From assembly GCF_000423485.1 (NCBI RefSeq), contig NZ_AUIB01000001.1:496001-560000 (forward strand): 64,000 nt of DNA, given 5' to 3'. A program made the translations under genes and the position numbers. Shown here one piece after another: positions 35,338 through 42,954 of the stretch. Each line of letters opens with the position of its first letter. The stretch's first letter is position 1. Source of the stretch: Propionimicrobium lymphophilum DSM 4903. Lineage in GTDB: Bacteria; Actinomycetota; Actinomycetes; Propionibacteriales; Propionibacteriaceae. The notes under the pieces were generated by a model, which was not told where the DNA came from, ran no database searches, and saw only the letters and a list, made by a program, of their open reading frames with translations.

Positions 35338-36661
35338 GGCATCGATCCTTCACCTCGACATGGACGCGTTTTTCGCGGCTGTGGAGCAGCGGGATAAGCC
35401 CTCGCTTAGAGGCGAAGCGGTTATCGTCGGCGGTGTCGGTACGAGGGGTGTGGTAGCGACTGCTAGCTACGAAGCGCGCAAGCTAGGTGTACATTCGGCG
35501 ATGTCTGCATCGGAGGCAAGAAGGCTTGCCCCGGATGCGGTTTTTCTCGCTGGACGCAGACAGGCTTATAAACAGTCCAGTCGAATCGTGATGGATCTAC
35601 TCAGAGAGCTTTCTCCGATCATCGAGCCCCTCAGCATCGACGAGGCTTTCGTAGATCTAGCCGCGGGAGGAATAGATTGCCGAAATCCTCAGGATCTAGA
35701 ACTGCTTGCCAGGAGGCTGCGCGCCCAGCTATTTATCCGCACTGAGGGATTAACCGCTTCGGTCGGGATCGGCACCAGCAAGCTGATGGCAAAATTGGGC
35801 AGCGAGGCTGCCAAGCCGAACGGCTACAAGGTCTGGCCGGTGGGAACCGAAATTGATGTTCTCTCGGAGATGAAAGTGCAGGCGATTCCCGGCGTCGGTC
35901 CCGCCACAACCATCAAACTGAATCGGTTGGGTATTGAGACCGTTGAGGATCTGCAGAAGGCATCCGAAAAAGAGCTCGTACGCGCTTTGGGAGAAGCCGC
36001 TGGACACAGCTTGAAGCAGCTAGCTTTCGGTAGGGATGATCGCCCGGTCGTTTCGGTTAGGGCCGCGAAGTCGATCTCGACGGAAGACACCTTCGAGGTC
36101 GACGTAACCGATAGAGCAGAACTAGACGGATTCGTTGATCGCGATGCTGCGGATGTTTCCAAGAGGCTGCTCAAAGCGGGACTTTTCGCAAAAACAATTA
36201 CGCTGAAAGCTCGCCTCGCGGACTTCACCACTTACACGCGTTCAAGAACCATCGCCGGAGCCACCGATAACTGCGAGCGGATCGCGCTGATCGCTAAGGG
36301 GCTTTTGGATGGCATAGAGATAGAGCAGGGGATTCGGCTCCTGGGCATCGGCGTTTCCAATTTTACCGAGGCTGCTCAAGAGGAGCTTTTCTGGATCGAG
36401 GAAAGCGAGCCGGCAGAACACACTTTCGTTTCCGAGGGCAGGCTCAGAAGATTCAGCACGGATGGTTGGCGAATCGGCACAGAAATAGAGCACGAAGAAT
36501 TCGGTCGGGGATGGATTCTGGCCACCAGCCGAAAGTCGATCGGGGTTCGGTTCGAGACCCGAAGGACCGGCCCCGGAAGAGTCCGGACAATCTTGAAGGA
36601 TGACCCGTTGATGACTCGTCCCGCGATTTTGCCCATGCGCTGGCAAAGGGACGAAGATTAG
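35327..36661 (+). CDS. dinB: DNA polymerase IV (Y family)
   Basis: Translesion DNA polymerase. The 444-residue sequence opens with ILHLDMDAFFAAVEQRDKPS (first catalytic Asp), followed by GVVATASYEARKLGVHSAM and PLSIDEAFVDL (second catalytic Asp-Glu). Later come SVGIGTSKLMAKLGSEAAKP, the helix-hairpin-helix IPGVGPATTIKLNRLGI and the little-finger domain. A C-terminal extension of about 90 residues past the catalytic core (RLRRFSTDGWRIGTEIEHEE and RGWILATSRKSIGVRFETR) resembles a small DNA- or clamp-interacting module seen in actinobacterial DinB proteins. GTG start overlapping folA by 11 bases; convergent with the esterase gene, their stop codons overlapping. Confidence 0.93.
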   Translation: MRSEASILHLDMDAFFAAVEQRDKPSLRGEAVIVGGVGTRGVVATASYEARKLGVHSAMSASEARRLAPDAVFLAGRRQAYKQSSRIVMDLLRELSPIIEPLSIDEAFVDLAAGGIDCRNPQDLELLARRLRAQLFIRTEGLTASVGIGTSKLMAKLGSEAAKPNGYKVWPVGTEIDVLSEMKVQAIPGVGPATTIKLNRLGIETVEDLQKASEKELVRALGEAAGHSLKQLAFGRDDRPVVSVRAAKSISTEDTFEVDVTDRAELDGFVDRDAADVSKRLLKAGLFAKTITLKARLADFTTYTRSRTIAGATDNCERIALIAKGLLDGIEIEQGIRLLGIGVSNFTEAAQEELFWIEESEPAEHTFVSEGRLRRFSTDGWRIGTEIEHEEFGRGWILATSRKSIGVRFETRRTGPGRVRTILKDDPLMTRPAILPMRWQRDED

Positions 36662-37545
36662 GAATATTTGGCGATGAACTTTGCGATGTCTTTATTAAGC
36701 TCGTCCCAAACCGGCCCTGGCTCTCCGAGAGAGCCGCGGAATGTGCCCTCATACATGTGAAACTCTACTTTCGCCCCGACGTCAACCATGTCCATTGCGA
36801 ACCGGACGCCCTCGTCGCTCAGCGGGTCTACGGGGTTGACGACGAAAAACGACGGTGGCAATTCGATGTTGTCAAGGTCTTCGATGGGTGGGAAGACCTT
36901 TTCCGGATCGGCGTCGTCCAAGTAAGCCTGCCACGCATGGAACGCAGCCTGCCTTGTCCACACCGGACCGTCTTTGTCTGTCAGCATTGATTCTGCATTC
37001 AGCGACGGATCGACGAATGGTTCCAGGCAGATGAACCCCGAGATGGGTTCGCCGCCATCCCTCAGATGCTTTATGAGGCCGCCCCAGAAGATTCTGGCTC
37101 CCGCAGTGTCGCCGAAGCCGAAGATAGGGCTGCCTTTTTGAGCTTCCAACGCCCACTTGATCGTGGCTGAACAGTCGTCCCTGCCATAGGGATAAGGATT
37201 TTCTGGTGCCCTGCGATATTCGAGGGAGATGATATGGCAGTTTTGTTCTAACGCTAATCGTGCAATTCTGTCGTCGTCTTGCTGAACAAGGCCAGAAACG
37301 TATCCTCTGCCGTGCGGGGCGATGATTAGCGGGGCGTCTGCTGGTATCCCGATTGGAGTCAAAATTTTGAGGACAAGATTGTGGTCAGCAGCTTTGATGC
37401 TGAGGTTTTGCACCGCTATCTTAGGGCAAAATCCTTCGGAGTTCATGCGCATTTCACCCGCCTCTCGGAGGCTGGTTACGTCCCAGGTTGTTCGTTCTGG
37501 AATATCCGCCGAATCAACTAGATAGTGTTGCAGATAACCACTCAT
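36658..37545 (-). CDS. Alpha/beta hydrolase, HSL-esterase-like, catalytic residues changed
   Basis: 295-residue alpha/beta hydrolase fold protein of the hormone-sensitive-lipase type. The oxyanion motif appears as HGRG (residues 78-81) in place of HGGG, and YRRAPENPYP matches the family's Y-R-L-A-P-E-x-x-F-P. The nucleophile elbow is FGFGDTAGARI, with Thr147 where the family has Ser in GDSAG. The acid region NPVDPLSDEG is intact. The expected histidine region reads MYEGTFRGSL, with Arg270 where the histidine (HGF) should be. It is probably a non-catalytic relative, perhaps a binding or scaffold protein. A strong GAGGAGG ribosome site fixes the start, so it is expressed as a normal gene. Confidence 0.75.
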   Translation of the reverse strand: MSGYLQHYLVDSADIPERTTWDVTSLREAGEMRMNSEGFCPKIAVQNLSIKAADHNLVLKILTPIGIPADAPLIIAPHGRGYVSGLVQQDDDRIARLALEQNCHIISLEYRRAPENPYPYGRDDCSATIKWALEAQKGSPIFGFGDTAGARIFWGGLIKHLRDGGEPISGFICLEPFVDPSLNAESMLTDKDGPVWTRQAAFHAWQAYLDDADPEKVFPPIEDLDNIELPPSFFVVNPVDPLSDEGVRFAMDMVDVGAKVEFHMYEGTFRGSLGEPGPVWDELNKDIAKFIAKYS

Positions 37546-37562
37546 TTCACCTCCTCAACTTT

Positions 37563-38078
37563 TCAGTTATGAAAATAATTATCTCGGCCAAGTTGAGCGA
37601 ATTTTGCATTAGTTGCGCTTGCCAAATCTTTAGGGTCTAGGACTAGAGAAAAACCTCTTTTGCCTCCGGAGCAATATACTTTTTCTAGGCTTTCTACCGA
37701 AGCGTCGATGAGGGTCGGTAATTTAGCTCTTTGCCCTAGTGGGGAGATGCCTCCGGTTACATATCCGCTAGATCTTTCGGCGTCTTTCGGATTAGCCATT
37801 TCGGCCTTTTTGACGCCGAAATTTTTAGCGACAGATTTTAGGTCCAACATGCCGGCAACGGGAACTACTGCGACTGCTAATTTCTGCTTGCCGTTTGGGT
37901 TTAGATCTACGATCAGGGTTTTTAATACTGATCTTGGGTCTAACCCCAACTTCTTGCATGTCTCTTCGCCGTAGTGAGTTTGGTCGCTGTCGTGCTCGTA
38001 GCTGAGGATGTCGAACTTTATGCCTGCTTTTTCAAGCGCGATTGTTGCCGGCGTTCCTTTGGAATTTTTCTTCGACAT
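37563..38078 (-). CDS. ybaK: Cys-tRNA(Pro)/Cys-tRNA(Cys) deacylase
   Basis: YbaK-type trans-editing deacylase that hydrolyses Cys mis-attached to tRNA-Pro. The 171-residue protein begins MSKKNSKGTPATIALEKAGI. Key family blocks are KTLIVDLNPNGKQKLAVAVV, the catalytic-Lys region KSVAKNFGVKKAEMANPKDA, SSGYVTGGISPLGQRAK and KVYCSGGKRGFSLVLDPKDL. It is 17 bases from the esterase gene and in the same direction; the gap to nagA upstream is about 40 bases. Its bases are more A/T-rich than neighbouring genes such as folA. Confidence 0.92.
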   Translation of the reverse strand: MSKKNSKGTPATIALEKAGIKFDILSYEHDSDQTHYGEETCKKLGLDPRSVLKTLIVDLNPNGKQKLAVAVVPVAGMLDLKSVAKNFGVKKAEMANPKDAERSSGYVTGGISPLGQRAKLPTLIDASVESLEKVYCSGGKRGFSLVLDPKDLASATNAKFAQLGRDNYFHN

Positions 38079-38117
38079 ACCTCAAATATATCCCGGGGGC
38101 GAAATACACTTTGCTGA

Positions 38118-39263
38118 TTACCTGACCAACTGGCTATCTCTAAACACGTGTAAAATATTGCGCTCGTCGTCGAGAATTAGAAAGTTCGGAGAAGAACTAA
38201 TCGAAAAATCAAATGTGACCCCAATATCGTTTTGAATTCCACACGCATTGGCTGGAACTGAAACGCACGCCCTGATTAATCTCGAAAAATCAATTTCGGA
38301 TAATCCTCGGAATTGATCCGCAATGGTACTTGCGCCGCCTGCAAGGGTTTCGGTTCTGGTGAGGTAGCATCCGCCATCCCTCAGTTCGACGGGTAATCCA
38401 CCAAGTAGATGTTCTCCCTGCTCGCTTCCGGTTACTGCGGCCGAGTCTGTGACCAGATAAGCGTTATCGACGTATTCCAACACGTCACCAACTAAATCTA
38501 AGTCGACGTGGACGCCGTCTCCGATAATTTCCAGCCAGCTGTAGCCAAGCTTTGCCGCTCGAATGAATTCGCGTACCGGCCCCGGGGCTCTGTGCGTCAA
38601 CGGGGGCATCGCGTTGAAAAGATGCGTCACGGTCTGGAGGATCTTTGAATCGGCTAAATCGGAAATTTGCGTCAACGCGGCCCTGGTGGCAGCTCCCGTG
38701 TCGTTCGTGTGCCCCCAGGATGGGCGTGCGCCGTACTTTATGAGCAACCTTGCGGCATCAGCGGCTCCGGGAAGTTCCGGAGCTAGAGTCATGGTTTTGA
38801 TCCAGCCCTTCGCCTCCTGAAGCCAAATTCGCAGTTCTGTGAGGTCTGGATTCCGCAGTGCGTGAGGATTTTGAGCACCGCATTTTTCCGGATTCACATA
38901 TGGGCCCTCTAGGTGGATTCCGGCCAGCTCTCCGCTTTCGCAGAAGGGCAGTAAGGCCTGAATTTGAGGCATCGGGTCTGGCAAAGAAACGAGCGAGGCA
39001 ATGAGCGCGGTTGTCCCGTTAAGGCGGTGTACCCGAATAGCAGCCGCAATTTGGTCTGGCTCGTAGTTGTCTGAAAAAGAAAAACCTGCGCCGCCATGGC
39101 AATGAGTGTCTACAAAACCTGGCACGATGTATCGGCCGCTGTAGTCGGATTGGGCAGCAGAAATTTTGGCCTGGGAAATGCAAACTATGCGGCCGTTTTC
39201 TAAGTGGAGTCCTCGGCCGACGATATTTCCTTCACCGTCGTAAACCTCGCCGGAACAAATCAT
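38118..39263 (-). CDS. nagA: N-acetylglucosamine-6-phosphate deacetylase
   Basis: Removes acetate from GlcNAc-6-phosphate; with NagB (40.5 kb) it feeds amino sugars into glycolysis or wall synthesis. The 381-residue amidohydrolase has the metal motif GRYIVPGFVDTHCHGGAGFS, LAGIHLEGPYVNPEKCGAQN with the catalytic Glu, and SWGHTNDTGAATRAAL. VTHLFNAMPPLTHRAPG and the catalytic Asp in YLVTDSAAVTG complete the site. The last 30 residues (ICGIQNDIGVTF-like end, DDERNILHVF) are normal for the family. AAGG precedes the ATG. Minus strand, directly after tRNA-Leu. Confidence 0.93.
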   Translation of the reverse strand: MICSGEVYDGEGNIVGRGLHLENGRIVCISQAKISAAQSDYSGRYIVPGFVDTHCHGGAGFSFSDNYEPDQIAAAIRVHRLNGTTALIASLVSLPDPMPQIQALLPFCESGELAGIHLEGPYVNPEKCGAQNPHALRNPDLTELRIWLQEAKGWIKTMTLAPELPGAADAARLLIKYGARPSWGHTNDTGAATRAALTQISDLADSKILQTVTHLFNAMPPLTHRAPGPVREFIRAAKLGYSWLEIIGDGVHVDLDLVGDVLEYVDNAYLVTDSAAVTGSEQGEHLLGGLPVELRDGGCYLTRTETLAGGASTIADQFRGLSEIDFSRLIRACVSVPANACGIQNDIGVTFDFSISSSPNFLILDDERNILHVFRDSQLVR

Positions 39264-39295
39264 GAGTGATCCTTGAATGAAGGAACCTTCAGGGG

Positions 39296-39377
39296 TACCG
39301 GAGAAGGGACTCGAACCCTCACGCTTTTAAGCACAGGAACCTAAATCCTGCGTGTCTACCAATTCCACCACTCCGGT
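39296..39377 (-). tRNA. tRNA-Leu (anticodon TAG)
   Basis: Folds from the minus strand with acceptor ACCGGAG/CTCCGGT, D arm TGGTGGAATTGGTAGACAC, anticodon stem CAGGA/TCCTG enclosing TTTAGGT (anticodon TAG, reading CTA), a class II variable arm, and T loop GGTTCGAGTCC. Discriminator A; CCA is not encoded. The tRNA reads toward nagA. Confidence 0.95.
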
Positions 39378-39390
39378 GCGTTTGACTAGC

Positions 39391-39882
39391 TTAGGGCAAA
39401 TTTAGCTTCAAACCCAAAGCTGCGCCAATTCTTGATACGTGGCCTTTGGCGCGCACGTTTCTTTGTACCTCAACGATCGTTCCAACGCCTTTATCGTCAA
39501 CTTCTACGACGAACGTGCTGCGAATAACGCCAGTCACCTCTTTGCCGTAGATCTTCCGGACACCCCATGCGCCGTAGGCTTTGATCGTTTCCTTTTCGGG
39601 ATCGGCGAGAAGCGTGACGTCCAGGTTGTCTCTAGTGATGAAGCGGGTCAGCTTGTCTTTGGTGTCCGGGGAAATCCCGATGACGTCCACACCTGCCCCG
39701 TCGAATTGGCTCTTTGCATTGCTGAAATCGACCGCCTCGACCGTGCATCCCGGCGTCATGGCAGCGGGGTAGAAATAGACGATAACCTTGCGGCTTTTGT
39801 AGTCGGATAGCTTGATGATGTTCCCGTCGTGGGCTTCAAGCGAAAACTGTGGGGCGGTGTCGCCAACTTTGAGGTCAGTCAT
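39391..39882 (-). CDS. bcp: Thioredoxin-dependent thiol peroxidase (Bcp/PrxQ family)
   Basis: Reduces peroxides through a reactive cysteine. The 163-residue protein begins MTDLKVGDTAPQFSLEAHDG and carries the peroxidatic Cys46 in YFYPAAMTPGCTVEAVDF. The resolving cysteine usually found five residues later (TPGCTxEAC) is replaced by Val51, so this is a 1-Cys variant that would be recycled by an external thiol. DVIGISPDTKDKLTRF and GVIRSTFVVEVDDKG match the family. The downstream tRNA-Leu is 13 bases from its stop. Confidence 0.93.
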   Translation of the reverse strand: MTDLKVGDTAPQFSLEAHDGNIIKLSDYKSRKVIVYFYPAAMTPGCTVEAVDFSNAKSQFDGAGVDVIGISPDTKDKLTRFITRDNLDVTLLADPEKETIKAYGAWGVRKIYGKEVTGVIRSTFVVEVDDKGVGTIVEVQRNVRAKGHVSRIGAALGLKLNLP

Positions 39883-39964
39883 GCCAGATAGTTTAGCTAG
39901 TTACGGGTAGGCTTAAAAAGCAATTAAGCTAGACGTCGTCCCGATAGATACTTGGAGGAAGATC

Positions 39965-40285
39965 GTGGCTGATGACAACACCGAACAGATCCGCGCGAGG
40001 ATCGCTGCGACCAGAGCAAACCTGATGGGTGGAATTGAGGATCTTGCTTCTCAGGTAAATCCGCAGGCTGTCAAAGAAAACGTCAAAGAGTCGGTAAAGC
40101 AGTCCGCAGAAGATTCCAAGATTGCGGCTAAGAAAACCGTTAGTGATGCTGCGAGCGGAGTCAAGGATTTCTTTGTGGACGATCTGGGCGTTAAGTGGAA
40201 CAACGTCGGTACTGTCCTGCTATCTGCCGGTGGTTTGGCTGCTGGTCTGGGCGCTTTGTCGGCAGTTTCACGCCTGTGGAAGTAG
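39965..40285 (+). CDS. DUF3618 family protein
   Basis: 106-residue actinobacterial protein of unknown function. It starts MADDNTEQIRARIAATRANL; I-R-x-x-I-A-x-T-R-x-x-L is the DUF3618 signature. A Lys/Glu/Ala-rich amphipathic stretch (about residues 35-75) follows, then a C-terminal membrane or lipid-contacting segment (GTVLLSAGGLAAGLGALS). Likely membrane-associated. GTG start with a TTGGAGGAA ribosome site. A small stem-loop after the stop (40298-40318) lacks a T run. Confidence 0.85.
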   Translation: MADDNTEQIRARIAATRANLMGGIEDLASQVNPQAVKENVKESVKQSAEDSKIAAKKTVSDAASGVKDFFVDDLGVKWNNVGTVLLSAGGLAAGLGALSAVSRLWK

Positions 40286-40312
40286 CTGAGCAACCGTTGC
40301 AAAACCCTCGAT

Positions 40313-40341
40313 TTTGCATCTGAAAAAAGGCACGCTATAGT
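40313..40341 (+). promoter_or_regulatory. Predicted tRNA-Lys promoter
   Basis: -35-like TTTGCA (40313-40318) and -10 TATAGT (40336-40341) with a 17-base spacer, about 13 bases before the tRNA. Sequence inference only. Confidence 0.45.
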
Positions 40342-40353
40342 TACTTCCCGCGC

Positions 40354-40426
40354 GCACCGCTAGCTCAACTGGCAGAGCAATTGACTCTTAATCAATGGGT
40401 TCTGGGTTCGAGTCCCAGGCGGTGTA
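40354..40426 (+). tRNA. tRNA-Lys (anticodon CTT)
   Basis: Cloverleaf with acceptor GCACCGC/GCGGTGT (one G-T pair at the end), D arm AGCTCAACTGGCAGAGC, anticodon loop CTCTTAA (anticodon CTT), T loop GGTTCGAGTCC and discriminator A. CCA is not encoded. A terminator follows at once. Confidence 0.95.
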
Positions 40427-40435
40427 CGATGTGAG

Positions 40436-40466
40436 ACCCCGGTAGCAAAAACTGCCGGGGTTTTTT
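40436..40466 (+). terminator. Rho-independent terminator of tRNA-Lys
   Basis: ACCCCGGTAG/CTGCCGGGGT stem (10 pairs, one G-T) with loop CAAAAA and six T residues directly after it. Confidence 0.9.
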
Positions 40467-40495
40467 GATTTAATGATTGAAAAAAGGGGAAACCG

Positions 40496-41281
40496 GTGAG
40501 AGTAGGGATTTTCAAGACCGCAGATGAGGCTTCAAAAGAAGGCGCGAACATAATTGTCGATTTCTTTAGCCGCAAGCCCGCGTCAACTCTTGGTCTTGCG
40601 ACGGGCTCGACTCCGTTGAAGCTCTACGCCCACTTGCGCGATGCGCACGCTAGGGGAGAGTTCTCGCTGCACAATTCCCTGGCCTTTGCTCTCGACGAAT
40701 ACGTCGGCATGGATCTCGATCACCCGCAGCTGTATCGCAACGTTTTGAAGCAGGAACTTGTTGGCGACGACAAGACTGGCCTTACCAACGAAAACCTGCA
40801 CACCCCTAACGTTTCTCACCCAGACCCCGACGTGGCGGCCATCAACTTCGAGGCTGCAATTAAGGCTTCGGGAGGAGTCGATCTCCAGATTCTGGGCATC
40901 GGCGCCGACGGCCACATCGGTTTTAACGAACCTGGCGGTTCGTTAAACTCCCAGACGCACCACGAGGTTCTCGCGAGCCAGACCCTGGCCGATAATTCCC
41001 GGTTCTTCGAGTCCGATTCCGACCAGGTTCCGAAAACCTGCATCACGCAGGGCTTGAAAACGATCATGTCGGCCAAGAACCTGCTGCTATTGGCTTTTGG
41101 CGAGTCCAAGCGCGAGGCCGTTTCGCAGCTCGTAGAGGGCCCCGTCAGCGCCAAATGGCCTTCGACCGTCCTCCAGCTCCACCCGAGCGCCATCGTGCTC
41201 GTAGATGAGGCTGCAGCGGCCGATCTGGAGCTCGCGGAGCTTTACACCACTCGTTGGCAGATGCTCAAGCACATCGACTAG
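40496..41281 (+). CDS. nagB: Glucosamine-6-phosphate deaminase
   Basis: Converts glucosamine-6-phosphate to fructose-6-phosphate and ammonia, the step after NagA. The 261-residue protein begins MRVGIFKTADEASKEGANII with LGLATGSTPLKLYAHL (phosphate loop), FALDEYVGMD (catalytic Asp and active-site Glu), LQILGIGADGHIGFNEPG with the His of the ring-opening step, and SAKNLLLLAFGESK. GTG start with AAAAGGGG upstream. It is separate from nagA, with tRNAs, a peroxidase and a DUF3618 gene in between, so the two are not one operon here. Confidence 0.95.
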   Translation: MRVGIFKTADEASKEGANIIVDFFSRKPASTLGLATGSTPLKLYAHLRDAHARGEFSLHNSLAFALDEYVGMDLDHPQLYRNVLKQELVGDDKTGLTNENLHTPNVSHPDPDVAAINFEAAIKASGGVDLQILGIGADGHIGFNEPGGSLNSQTHHEVLASQTLADNSRFFESDSDQVPKTCITQGLKTIMSAKNLLLLAFGESKREAVSQLVEGPVSAKWPSTVLQLHPSAIVLVDEAAAADLELAELYTTRWQMLKHID

Positions 41282-41371
41282 TCGGTGCAACTTCCAGCTT
41301 CTAATTTTGTTCGTTCTCTTTCTAGAGCGACGATGAGATTGTCCAGTCGGTAACGTTCACTCGGAGATCAA

Positions 41372-42214
41372 ATGGGTGTGCTCGAAATCTATGGTTGGGT
41401 CGTCGCAATCATAGGTGCGGGGTTTAGTGCGCCTCAGCTGCTGAAGGTCGTGCGCGCTAAGAGCGTGGCGGGCCTCTCGCTGGTTGCCTGGCAGCTCGCT
41501 GTCGGTTGCTCTATAGCCTGGGTAACCCACGCGGTCCTTGCCGCATCGGCCAACATTGCGATCAATTCTTTGCTGATCGGTCTTTGCAATGCGGCAATCC
41601 TCTTCTTCATCAAGAGCAAGCGCAGCCTAGGCATTATGCGTGTGATGCTGGTTCCTCTAGCTTTGTCATCTATCCTCATCGCGGTAGACGTCTTGCTCGG
41701 GCCGCTTGCTTTCGGACTGGCGGTGATGATTCCGCAGTCGATCAGTCTGTCGGCGATGATTTACTCGATCGTCGCCGAGCACAGCCTTCGCGGCGTTTCG
41801 CCTGGGTATTTAATATTCGGCAGTCTGATCCAGGCAGCATGGCTCGGCTGGGCTGTCATGGCTCGCGATTCCGCAGTTACTTTTAGTTCGGGCAGCCAAC
41901 TCGCCCTCCTAGCCACGGCTTTGTCCTGCTATGTGGCGAGAATGTTCGGCTGGCAGCCCGATAGGTTCAAGATCGTCGTGGTTAGCGTCGCCAACACAGC
42001 CAGGATGGTTGCGGTCAAGATCGACGAGGCGACCGAGGCCATTACGGCAATAAACCCGGGCGAACGCACAATGAGCATGTTGGCAGTACATTCGCCAGAA
42101 GAGGGCGAAGAAGAGCCAGTCTCTAAGCCTGTGAAGCAGCGTCAACCGAAGTTCGTCGTCCACGCCCCAGAGGATTATTCCTCAGAGACGACGCAGATTC
42201 CCGCGATTCACTAG
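41372..42214 (+). CDS. PQ-loop repeat membrane protein with acidic tail
   Basis: 280-residue protein with about seven membrane segments and two PQ-loop units: GAGFSAPQLLKVVRAKSVAG (residues about 15-35) and AVMIPQSISLSAMIYSIVAE with SLRGVSPGYLIFG. PQ-loop and SWEET-type proteins move sugars or other small solutes. The last 75 residues are cytoplasmic and charged (SPEEGEEEPVSKP, QPKFVVHAPEDYSSET) and not part of the family core. The start is chosen at MGVLEIYGWVVAIIG. The stop overlaps the convergent gatD stop by 4 bases. Substrate unknown. Confidence 0.75.
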   Translation: MGVLEIYGWVVAIIGAGFSAPQLLKVVRAKSVAGLSLVAWQLAVGCSIAWVTHAVLAASANIAINSLLIGLCNAAILFFIKSKRSLGIMRVMLVPLALSSILIAVDVLLGPLAFGLAVMIPQSISLSAMIYSIVAEHSLRGVSPGYLIFGSLIQAAWLGWAVMARDSAVTFSSGSQLALLATALSCYVARMFGWQPDRFKIVVVSVANTARMVAVKIDEATEAITAINPGERTMSMLAVHSPEEGEEEPVSKPVKQRQPKFVVHAPEDYSSETTQIPAIH

Positions 42215-42954
42215 CGGGTCTGTTTGGCCCTGTCTTTAGTGGTCTTCACCACGTGAATTCTGCGCTCCCGAAGCATCTTGTGTTCCGCGGTTACAGGATG
42301 ATCCAGAGCCGGGAGTTCGTGGCCTAGAGCTTTCTCTAGCAGGTAGTCCGCAAATCGCGGGTTGCGTGGAAGGATCGGCCCATGCGGGTAGACGCCGATT
42401 ACTTGCCCTTGCTGTGCGCCATCGAATCCGTCGCCGTTACCAATGCCAATCTCGACTTTGGCGACGGGTTTGGCGTCTGAGCCGAGACTCGTGTAGCCAG
42501 CGTGGTTCTCGAAGCCAGTAATCAGGTGGGAAGCGCCATCGGGCGCCTGCCAGCTCGTCAGAATCTCTCCGACTGCCCGCTGCGGGCCCCTGCGGGTCTC
42601 CACGTCCAGCAAGCCCAGCCCTTTTTTGACTTCGTCGCGGCCTCCGACGGTATAAGTCTTTCCGCAAATCTGATAACCGGCGCAGACCGCAAAAAGGATG
42701 CCGCCAGCGTCTAGCGCGCGGAATATGCCACCATCTGCTTTAAGCTCTGCGACCGCAGCAGATTGTGCCCGATCCTCGCCGCCGCCAAGCAGATAAATCA
42801 ATCCGTCCGTGGGCACTTCCTGACCAGGTTCAACCACGACCAGCTCGGCGTCTATGCCTCTCCACTGCAGGCGCTTGGTCAGAACCTGCGCGTTACCTTG
42901 GTCGCCGTAAATGCCCAGCAGGGATTGGTAAACAACTACGATTTTGTGGCTCAT
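42211..42954 (-). CDS. gatD: Lipid II isoglutaminyl synthase, glutaminase subunit
   Basis: Class I glutamine amidotransferase that gives ammonia to MurT for amidating the D-glutamate of lipid II. Residues 1-200 hold the amidotransferase fold: IVVVYQSLLGIYGDQGNAQV and LIYLLGGGEDRAQ, then the nucleophile Cys in ILFAVCAGYQICG. The histidine partner is in VIGVYPHGPILPRNP. The ATG overlaps murT by ATGA, and the two always form one enzyme. Amidation of the stem peptide is needed for peptidoglycan crosslinking in many Gram-positive bacteria. Confidence 0.93.
   Translation of the reverse strand: MSHKIVVVYQSLLGIYGDQGNAQVLTKRLQWRGIDAELVVVEPGQEVPTDGLIYLLGGGEDRAQSAAVAELKADGGIFRALDAGGILFAVCAGYQICGKTYTVGGRDEVKKGLGLLDVETRRGPQRAVGEILTSWQAPDGASHLITGFENHAGYTSLGSDAKPVAKVEIGIGNGDGFDGAQQGQVIGVYPHGPILPRNPRFADYLLEKALGHELPALDHPVTAEHKMLRERRIHVVKTTKDRAKQTR

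Noticed and set aside
39278-39291. TGAAGG-AA-CCTTCA palindrome before nagA as a NagR-type operator
   Set aside because: Short, lies just past the tRNA-Leu 3' end and does not match the GntR-type amino-sugar operator I know; too weak to list.
40298-40318. Stem-loop TGCAAAA/TTTTGCA after the DUF3618 gene as a terminator
   Set aside because: Only seven pairs, no T run; it also overlaps the predicted tRNA-Lys promoter.
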